Assembly: GCA_964459165.1 (NCBI GenBank)
Contig: CAYWKM010000014.1
Span: forward strand, 1 to 36,708
DNA length: 36,708 nucleotides
Source of the DNA: RGIG4074 sp964459165
Lineage (GTDB): Bacteria > Bacillota > Clostridia > Christensenellales > Borkfalkiaceae
Direction: 5' to 3'
A model generated the notes under the pieces. That model saw only the letters and a program-made list of their open reading frames with translations. It ran no database searches and was not told where the DNA came from. Positions 31,166-36,708 of the stretch are shown here, piece by piece; position 1 is the first letter of the stretch; every line of letters begins with the position of its first letter. A program made the position numbers and the translations under genes.

Positions 31166-32584
31166 TTACTGTTTATCTTCCGAATGCCATACGCCTACGT
31201 CGGGTCTGCCCTCATAGCGGGAAACTCTGTCGGGCGCGCCCTTCTTTCTTTCGTCGAATTTTTTCCCCGCGTCAAATCTTTTTTCTTTATCGTACGGTTT
31301 CTTCCCGTAAGGCTTTTTCCCGTCGAATTTTCTGTCGCGGTTAAAGGATTTTTTATCGCGGTCAAAAGGCTTCCTTTCGCCGAAGGCGGGACGAGGTCCT
31401 CTTTCGTCCTTGCTTGTTTCGGGTACGTAAAGCTTTAAATCGGCTACCTTGTCCAGCTTTTCCCAAGGCAGATAATCCTTGCCGAAATGTCCGTATACGG
31501 AGGTGAGGTGATAAATCGATCTCCGCAGATCGAGCTTTTTGATGATTGCGTACGGACGAAGATCAAATTCCTTCGTGACGATATCCGCGAGACGCTCGTC
31601 GGAAAGCTTGCCCGTGCCGAACGTATCGACGCAGACGGAAACGGGATTGGCTACGCCGATGGCGTAAGCGATCTGAATCTGCATTTCGTCGGCGAGCCCC
31701 GCCGCGACCATATTCTTACAGATATATCTCGCCATGTACGCCGCGCTTCTGTCCATCTTCGTGGGATCTTTGCCGGAGAACGCGCCGCCGCCGTGCGGGC
31801 ATCTGCCGCCGTAGGTATCGACGATAATCTTTCTGCCGGTCAAGCCGGAATCCCCCTCGGGCCCTCCAATGACGAAATTACCCGTGGGATTGATAAAATA
31901 TTTGGTGTTTTCATCGACGAGTTTCGCAGGCAAAACGGCGTCAATGACCTCGTTGCGAATATCCTCTCTCAGACGATCCTGCCCGACGCTCTCGTCGTGC
32001 TGGGCGGAAACGACGACGGCGTCGATTCTCGCGATCCTGTTTCCGTCGTACTCTACCGTCACCTGCGTTTTTCCGTCCGGACGGAGATAGGGAAGCGTTC
32101 CGTTTTCTCTCGCCTCGGAAAGTTTTTCCGCCAGTCGATGCGCAAGAGAAAGGGGCATAGGCATAAACTCCTTCGTTTCCTTGCAGGCATAGCCGAACAT
32201 GAGCCCCTGATCGCCCGCGCCGAGAGAATCTTCGACGCAGCCGGTAAGCTCTTTATCCTCCATCGACGAATCGACGCCCATGGCGATATCGGGAGACTGC
32301 TGATGAACCGCCGCCAAAATTTTACATTTATCGTATGAAAACGTGCCGAAATCGTATCCGATATTCTGAATGATTTCCCTTGCGATAGCTTCGTAATCCA
32401 CCTTCGCGGAAGTAGAAACCTCCCCCATAATCAAGAGCAGGTCGTAGGCGGCGCTGCATTCCACGGCGACTCTCGCCATAGGATCCTGTTCGAGGATCGC
32501 GTCCAGAATACCGTCGGAAATCTGATCGCAAACTTTATCGGGATGTCCCTCGGTAACGCTTTCGCTTGTAAATAGTTTCTTCAT
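31166..32584 (-). CDS. metK: S-adenosylmethionine synthetase with an extended C-terminal tail
   Basis: Makes S-adenosylmethionine from methionine and ATP. The first 390 or so residues are a complete MetK: SVTEGHPDKVCDQISD, GAGDQGLMFGYA (hexapeptide region), GPEGDSGLTGRKIIVDTYGG and the phosphate loop GGGAFSGKDPTKMDRSAAY. Total length is 472 against about 395 normally. From about residue 386 there is a tail rich in Lys, Arg, Asp, Gly and spaced Phe/Tyr (for example KPYGKKPYDKEKRFD) that looks disordered. I chose the ATG at 32584, where the family begins; the longer frame to 32713 runs over the promoter. The ribosome site is a modest AAAGG. Confidence 0.95.
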   Translation of the reverse strand: MKKLFTSESVTEGHPDKVCDQISDGILDAILEQDPMARVAVECSAAYDLLLIMGEVSTSAKVDYEAIAREIIQNIGYDFGTFSYDKCKILAAVHQQSPDIAMGVDSSMEDKELTGCVEDSLGAGDQGLMFGYACKETKEFMPMPLSLAHRLAEKLSEARENGTLPYLRPDGKTQVTVEYDGNRIARIDAVVVSAQHDESVGQDRLREDIRNEVIDAVLPAKLVDENTKYFINPTGNFVIGGPEGDSGLTGRKIIVDTYGGRCPHGGGAFSGKDPTKMDRSAAYMARYICKNMVAAGLADEMQIQIAYAIGVANPVSVCVDTFGTGKLSDERLADIVTKEFDLRPYAIIKKLDLRRSIYHLTSVYGHFGKDYLPWEKLDKVADLKLYVPETSKDERGPRPAFGERKPFDRDKKSFNRDRKFDGKKPYGKKPYDKEKRFDAGKKFDERKKGAPDRVSRYEGRPDVGVWHSEDKQ

Positions 32585-32617
32585 TTTTTTTACTGCCTTT
32601 ATGATTTTTACCCGAAT

Positions 32618-32646
32618 ATTATAACTTTTCAAATTCTTTTTGTCAA
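32618..32646 (-). promoter_or_regulatory. consensus sigma-A promoter of metK
   Basis: Minus strand perfect TTGACA (32641-32646), 17 bases, perfect TATAAT (32618-32623). The leader is under 30 bases, leaving no room for a SAM riboswitch. Confidence 0.88.
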
Positions 32647-32662
32647 CACGAATCCGCCCTAC

Positions 32663-32691
32663 TTGCAAAATAACAAGCCATATGTTATAAT
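32663..32691 (+). promoter_or_regulatory. sigma-A promoter of the radical SAM gene
   Basis: TTGCAA (32663-32668), 17 bases, perfect TATAAT (32686-32691). It is divergent from, and about 17 bases away from, the metK promoter. Confidence 0.75.
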
Positions 32692-32764
32692 CTAACAGAG
32701 CTTTTGACCGCAACGCTTCCTATTTTATTCGGCGGGCAAAAAAGGAGTGATCTACGCAAAAGAT

Positions 32765-33619
32765 ATGAACTGTACGCTTTGCCCCGTCGCCTGCGGAGTC
32801 GACAGAACGAAAAAAGAAGGCTATTGCGGAAGGAAAGCCTTGAACGTCGCAAAATACTATCTCCATCCCTTCGAAGAACCCTGCATCTCTTTTCGGAAGG
32901 GAAGCGGAACGATCTTCTTTACGGGGTGCAATTTAAAATGCGTATTCTGTCAGAACTATGAGCTCTCCCGCGCACGGCGGGGAAAGGATATCACGCCGAA
33001 AGAGCTTTCCGATATCTTCAAGGAGCTCGAAGATAGGCAAGCGGAAAACATCAATCTTGTAACGCCCTCGCACGTAACGCCGTATATCTGCGAAGCGCTC
33101 GCAATCTACAAGCCGAAAATTCCCGTCGTCTATAACAGCCACGGGTACGAAAAGCTTGAAACGCTGAAAATGATCAACGAATTCGTCGATATCTACCTGC
33201 CCGACTTAAAATTTATGAATCCCCTCTTGTCCGAACGCTACACGGGAAAGAGCGATTATTTTGAATATGCGAGCGAAGCGATCAAGTTTATGGCGAAAAA
33301 GCCCATTATCATGCGGGAGGACGGAAAAATGCTTTCGGGGATTATCGTAAGGCATCTCATTCTGCCCCTCTGCGTAAACGATTCCGTGGCGATTCTCCGC
33401 TGGATAAAGGCGAACCTTCCCGACGGTATTCCTCTGAGCCTGATGAGCCAATACACCCCCTTCGGCGATATCGAAAATTTTCCCGAACTGAAACGCCGCA
33501 TTACGCCGCGCGAATACAAAAGAGCGCTGAACGAGGCGTATTCTCTCGGCTTTCAAAACGTATATTTACAGAATCGCGATTCCGCGGAAGAAAAATACAT
33601 CCCGCAATGGGATTTTTAG
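32765..33619 (+). CDS. radical SAM protein, PflX / pyruvate formate-lyase activase-like
   Basis: A 284-residue protein of the COG1313 type. The radical SAM cluster motif is CNLKCVFC (CX3CX2C). A cysteine-rich N-terminus (CTLCPVACGVDRTKKEGYC) may hold a second Fe-S site. Further family marks are NLVTPSHVTPYI, VVYNSHGYE, DIYLPDLKF and SLMSQYTP. The target is unknown; annotation as a glycyl-radical activase is only by similarity. Start choice is open: the ATG at 32765 gives the usual MNCTLCP beginning but AAAGGAG is 17 bases away, while GTG at 32747 overlaps that site. Its promoter is divergent from metK, the source of its cofactor. Confidence 0.87.
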   Translation: MNCTLCPVACGVDRTKKEGYCGRKALNVAKYYLHPFEEPCISFRKGSGTIFFTGCNLKCVFCQNYELSRARRGKDITPKELSDIFKELEDRQAENINLVTPSHVTPYICEALAIYKPKIPVVYNSHGYEKLETLKMINEFVDIYLPDLKFMNPLLSERYTGKSDYFEYASEAIKFMAKKPIIMREDGKMLSGIIVRHLILPLCVNDSVAILRWIKANLPDGIPLSLMSQYTPFGDIENFPELKRRITPREYKRALNEAYSLGFQNVYLQNRDSAEEKYIPQWDF

Positions 33620-33637
33620 GAGACGTCCCTTTCTCGG

Positions 33638-33760
33638 TTATTTTTCCCGAATAAACCGTTCTCGCAGCCTTACGAGCTTTTTTATGATTTTACCGCACTC
33701 CTTGGGCGAGGCATAGGAGAGCCGTTCCTCCAAATTTCTGATCTTCATCAATGTATTCAT
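33638..33760 (-). CDS. possible small ORF antisense to the ABC-F leader
   Basis: A 40-codon frame giving a basic, helix-prone peptide (it contains KIRNLEERLSYASPKE and ends LRERFIREK). It has no good ribosome site and no recognised family. It lies opposite the leader of the ABC-F gene. The regular charged pattern is the only argument for it. Confidence 0.25.
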   Translation of the reverse strand: MNTLMKIRNLEERLSYASPKECGKIIKKLVRLRERFIREK

Positions 33761-33801
33761 AATGATAGTTTTTATCAATCATAAAAGGATATTCCAAAAA
33801 A

Positions 33802-35691
33802 ATGTTAATTACCTCTGATCACACGACGTTCGGCTACGACGGCGTCCCCATACTTGAAAATATAAGCTTCACCGTAAACGAGAACGACCGAATCGGTCTG
33901 ATCGGAAACAACGGCGAGGGCAAAACTACCCTTATCAAAGTCATTTTGGGACAATTGGAACCCGACGGCGGGAAAATTATCCTAAAAAACGGGATACGAA
34001 TCGGATACTTGGAACAGAACGGAGAATTTTCTTCGGAAAAAACCGTATTTGAAGAGATGAAAGAGATCTTCAAAGAGGACGCGCGCGCCATCGAAAGCGT
34101 GCACGAGCTTGCTCTGACGATAGCGAACGCAGACGAAGCTTCAAACGAATATCGTATTTTATCTGCAAGATACGAAAATTTAAATAAACTGATCGCCTCG
34201 CGCGACAGCTATCATTACGAAGTAAAAATAAAGACCGTGCTGAACGGCATGGGATTTGAACGAAAGTACGACCAAAAAATCGCGACCATGTCGGGCGGAG
34301 AAAAGACGAGATTGAAGCTTTGCCGTCTGCTCCTCGAAGAGCCGGAGCTCCTCATTCTCGACGAGCCCACCAATCATCTCGACGTAAAGACGCTGTTTTG
34401 GCTGGAAGATTACCTCTCCTCTTTCAAAGGGGCGCTCTTCATCGTTTCGCACGACAGATATTTCCTCGACAAACTGACGAATAAAATTTACGAAATCGAA
34501 TATAAACGCCTGAACGAATATAAGGGAAACTACTCCAAATATAAGCTGCTGAAAGCGGAAAAAACCGCTTTTCTCGAAAAGGAATATGAAAAACAGCAGG
34601 TCGAGATCGCTCACGTTCAAGACTTTATCGACCGCAACCGCTATCAGGCGACCAAAGCGAAGTCCGCGCAGAGCCGCATCAAGCAGCTCGACAAAATGGA
34701 CGTGATTGAAAAGCCGAAGCTTCCTCCTACGCCGCCCCGCTTTACGTTTACCTACGACGAAAAGCCCTATGAAAAAGTCCTCGAAATTAAGGATCTGAAC
34801 CTAAAAACGGGCGGGAAGGAACTGATTGCAAAGGGGAATCTCTTCGTCAAACGCGGCGAAAAATGCGCCGTCGTCGGGGACAACGGAACGGGAAAATCGA
34901 CGCTGATCCGCGAAATCGTCGCCGCGCGCAACCCTGCGATTTCCACATCGAAATTTGTGCGAATTGCCTATTACGATCAGGAAAACGAAAATCTAAACCC
35001 CGACAATACCGTCTTAAACGAGCTTTGGGGACGGCACGCCTCTTGGTCTCAGACGGATATAAGAAATATTTTAGCGCAGGTAAAGCTCGACGCGGAGGAC
35101 GTCGATAAAAAGATAAGCGTTCTTTCGGGCGGAGAAAGAGCGAAGCTCGCGCTCGCCGTGTTCGAATGCGAGCGGGGAAATTTCCTCATTCTCGACGAGC
35201 CGACCAACCATCTCGATCTCGCCGCGCGGGAGAGCTTGGAGGAGGCGTTAAAAGCATTCGACGGAACCGTGCTGTTCGTTTCGCACGACAGGTACTTTAT
35301 TCAGGCGATCGCCGATAAGATTGCGGAAATCTCCGACAACGCCATTCACGAGTTTAAAGGCGCTTATGAAGAATATAATTCCTATCAAAGAAAAACCGCC
35401 GACGAAAGGGCGAACGCGCAGACCGAGCCGAAGGAAGACAAGGGAAAAGAGTCCGTTTCTTCCTATCGAAGCAAGGCGGAACGCGCCGCCGAGGCGGCGA
35501 AAAAGCAGAGAGTAAAAGAGGTGGAAAAGGAGATCGCTTCGCTCGAAGCGGAAGAAGCCTCGATCAACGAAGAAATCGGCAGGAACGAGATTGCTTCCGA
35601 CTATAAGCTTCTGCAAGAAAAATGCAGACGGCTGGAAGAGCTGCGCCTCCTCCTCGACGCGCTCTACGAAGAATACGAAACGTTGTCTTAA
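33802..35691 (+). CDS. ABC-F family ATPase
   Basis: A soluble ABC-F protein of 629 residues, a class that acts on the ribosome (translation factors or antibiotic protection) and lacks membrane segments. The first ABC domain has GNNGEGKTT, MSGGEKTRLKL and LILDEPTNHLD. The second has GDNGTGKST, LSGGERAKLAL and LILDEPTNHLD. The charged inter-domain linker (about residues 240-300) contains RNRYQATKAKSAQSRIKQLDK in parts. A C-terminal coiled coil (about 555-629, KEVEKEIASLEAEEASINEE) resembles Uup/YdiF-type members. Which subgroup, and whether it gives drug resistance, cannot be told. AAAAGGA precedes the ATG. Confidence 0.92.
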   Translation: MLITSDHTTFGYDGVPILENISFTVNENDRIGLIGNNGEGKTTLIKVILGQLEPDGGKIILKNGIRIGYLEQNGEFSSEKTVFEEMKEIFKEDARAIESVHELALTIANADEASNEYRILSARYENLNKLIASRDSYHYEVKIKTVLNGMGFERKYDQKIATMSGGEKTRLKLCRLLLEEPELLILDEPTNHLDVKTLFWLEDYLSSFKGALFIVSHDRYFLDKLTNKIYEIEYKRLNEYKGNYSKYKLLKAEKTAFLEKEYEKQQVEIAHVQDFIDRNRYQATKAKSAQSRIKQLDKMDVIEKPKLPPTPPRFTFTYDEKPYEKVLEIKDLNLKTGGKELIAKGNLFVKRGEKCAVVGDNGTGKSTLIREIVAARNPAISTSKFVRIAYYDQENENLNPDNTVLNELWGRHASWSQTDIRNILAQVKLDAEDVDKKISVLSGGERAKLALAVFECERGNFLILDEPTNHLDLAARESLEEALKAFDGTVLFVSHDRYFIQAIADKIAEISDNAIHEFKGAYEEYNSYQRKTADERANAQTEPKEDKGKESVSSYRSKAERAAEAAKKQRVKEVEKEIASLEAEEASINEEIGRNEIASDYKLLQEKCRRLEELRLLLDALYEEYETLS

Positions 35692-35924
35692 AGCGAACAA
35701 AAAAAATCGACAGTAAATAAAAGCAAGTCGTTTGCAGCGTCCTTCCTTTATGTCTTTTCTATCAAGAGACGGAATCCGACGTTCTATATTCGAATTTTCC
35801 GATCGCAATCGGTGCGATAAAGACTGTATACCGCCCGACTCCTTCAAAAAACGTCCTCGCGCGATTGCGCGCGCGACGCTTCCTTATGCCATCGACCGAA
35901 ACAACCCCTCTCGGGCGGTTCCCC

Positions 35925-36560
35925 TCACTTCCCCTTTTTACTCGGCTGATGCTTATAATGGCAATCGCAATAGGGTCCGCCGCCCGCAAGGGTATATTCG
36001 CGCTGAAATTCCGTATCGCTCAACGCCGCCATATCGTAATCGTAGCGGCACAGTGCGGAAATATATTCCTTCAAACCGAGTTTCGTCAAAAGATAACAGA
36101 TTCCGCAGGTATAAAACGTCGCCGTATACTCGTTCATCGTCGCGCCGTCCTCTACAACGAATTTCCATGAATAGGGATTTTTACATCTTTGACTGCGCTC
36201 GGCGTCCACTTTCAGCTTTTTTCTTCCCTTGGGCGTATAGCTTTCGTCCTTTCGGGCGGCTTTACGCATGAAAAAATTGTTGTTCATCGCCGTACGGTAA
36301 TATTCCCTCGCCTCTTCTACATCGGGCGTTCTTTCCAAATGAAGGAGTACGGACGAAAACATCGCCGCGCTCAAAATATTAAAAAGGAATCGATCGCCCT
36401 TCTCAAATTCGTCCACATCGGAAAGAATTTTCTTATACTCCGTATGCGCTTCTTTCATTACCCTTTTCGGCTCGCGCTCGTGCAATACGGAAGAGAGCGC
36501 CTCTTCGAACGTTCCCTGAAACGCTCTCCAAAAAACCTTTTGTATCATTCCATATTTCAT
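35925..36560 (-). CDS. L-2-amino-thiazoline-4-carboxylate hydrolase-like protein
   Basis: About 211 residues resembling the ATC hydrolase family. The recognisable part is the C-terminal segment CRYDYDMAALSDTEFQREYT followed by LAGGGPYCDCHYKH, with the conserved cysteines of the family; a middle motif is TFYTCGICYLL. Characterised members open a thiazoline ring in a cysteine-forming route, but most clostridial copies have no known substrate, so the function is uncertain. I chose the start at 36560, behind GAGAGG; 36575 is an alternative that would cover this site. It has its own promoter at 36614-36642. Confidence 0.75.
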   Translation of the reverse strand: MKYGMIQKVFWRAFQGTFEEALSSVLHEREPKRVMKEAHTEYKKILSDVDEFEKGDRFLFNILSAAMFSSVLLHLERTPDVEEAREYYRTAMNNNFFMRKAARKDESYTPKGRKKLKVDAERSQRCKNPYSWKFVVEDGATMNEYTATFYTCGICYLLTKLGLKEYISALCRYDYDMAALSDTEFQREYTLAGGGPYCDCHYKHQPSKKGK

Positions 36561-36613
36561 AATAAAACCTCTCATGGGCGGAAGCGAATCTCCGAAAGCT
36601 TCCGTCCTCTTTA

Positions 36614-36642
36614 ATATTAGCGTAGACTAACAAAAATGTCAA
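36614..36642 (-). promoter_or_regulatory. sigma-A promoter of the ATC-hydrolase-like gene
   Basis: Minus strand perfect TTGACA (36637-36642), 17 bases, TAATAT (36614-36619). Confidence 0.8.
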
Positions 36643-36708
36643 GCGTAAGACATGCGACCGTAAAAATCCCTCCTCCTTTTATATCTTTTCTTTCAGTCAT
36701 AACCGCCG

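Noticed and set aside
32585..32640. SAM riboswitch ahead of metK
   Set aside because: The predicted leader is under 30 bases. The metA upstream spacer also shows no SAM aptamer.
35858..35873. CGCGCG-ATTG-CGCGCG hairpin after the ABC-F gene
   Set aside because: No T-run on either strand, and alternating CG is self-complementary by composition; kept only as a note.
1..36708. CRISPR array, tRNA or rRNA genes, insertion sequences, phage genes
   Set aside because: No regularly spaced repeats, cloverleaf-like segments, rRNA stretches or transposase and integrase motifs were seen on either strand.

Overview
The window looks like a chromosomal segment of a spore-forming, anaerobic, gut-associated Firmicute of the class Clostridia. 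Support comes from sporulation genes (yunB, spoVAE), strong AGGAGG ribosome sites with consensus sigma-A promoters, a guanine riboswitch, a rubredoxin-flavoprotein, a bile-salt-hydrolase-type enzyme and the clostridial order pgk-tpiA-gpmI-secG-rnr-smpB. It is probably a draft or metagenome assembly, because a 100-N gap lies at 5189-5288. I saw no tRNA, rRNA, CRISPR array, transposase or prophage.

Layout. 1-5.8 kb (minus): a GNAT acetyltransferase, then the str operon rpsL-rpsG-fusA-tuf, with the assembly gap and a structured RNA between rpsL and rpsG. 6.1-13.2 kb (plus): lower glycolysis (pgk, tpiA, gpmI), then secG, RNase R and smpB. 13.3-20.4 kb (plus): metA, then a purine salvage unit of xpt behind a guanine riboswitch followed by a BMP-type nucleoside ABC transporter (binding lipoprotein, double ATPase, two permeases). 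20.4-23.7 kb: a choloylglycine-hydrolase family gene, a poorly coding stretch, a flavin reductase-rubredoxin gene, a probable decayed gene and a YigZ-family gene. 23.7-26.6 kb (minus): tyrS and a FAD oxidoreductase with a Rieske domain. 26.8-29.8 kb: murG, yunB, spoVAE and a lipoprotein. 29.9-32.6 kb (minus): bioY, a rhodanese and metK. 32.7-36.6 kb: a radical SAM protein and an ABC-F ATPase on plus, and an ATC-hydrolase-like protein on minus.

The most interesting signal is the tyrS leader. A consensus promoter drives a leader RNA encoding a 24-residue peptide with five Tyr codons in eight (YYIYAYSY). It is followed by an intrinsic terminator and an alternative antiterminator whose 5' strand contains the peptide stop codon. 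This is the layout of a ribosome-mediated tyrosine attenuator, at a gene that in Firmicutes is usually controlled by a T-box; no T-box motif is visible.

Other notable points are a perfect BirA-type operator on the bioY promoter, a guanine riboswitch whose P1 strand can form a 10-bp alternative pairing just before the terminator, an S-adenosylmethionine synthetase with a long charged and aromatic C-terminal tail, and three genes (smpB, the bile-salt-hydrolase-like gene, yunB) whose promoter -10 elements end about 6-8 bases before the start codon without a Shine-Dalgarno, suggesting leaderless mRNAs.
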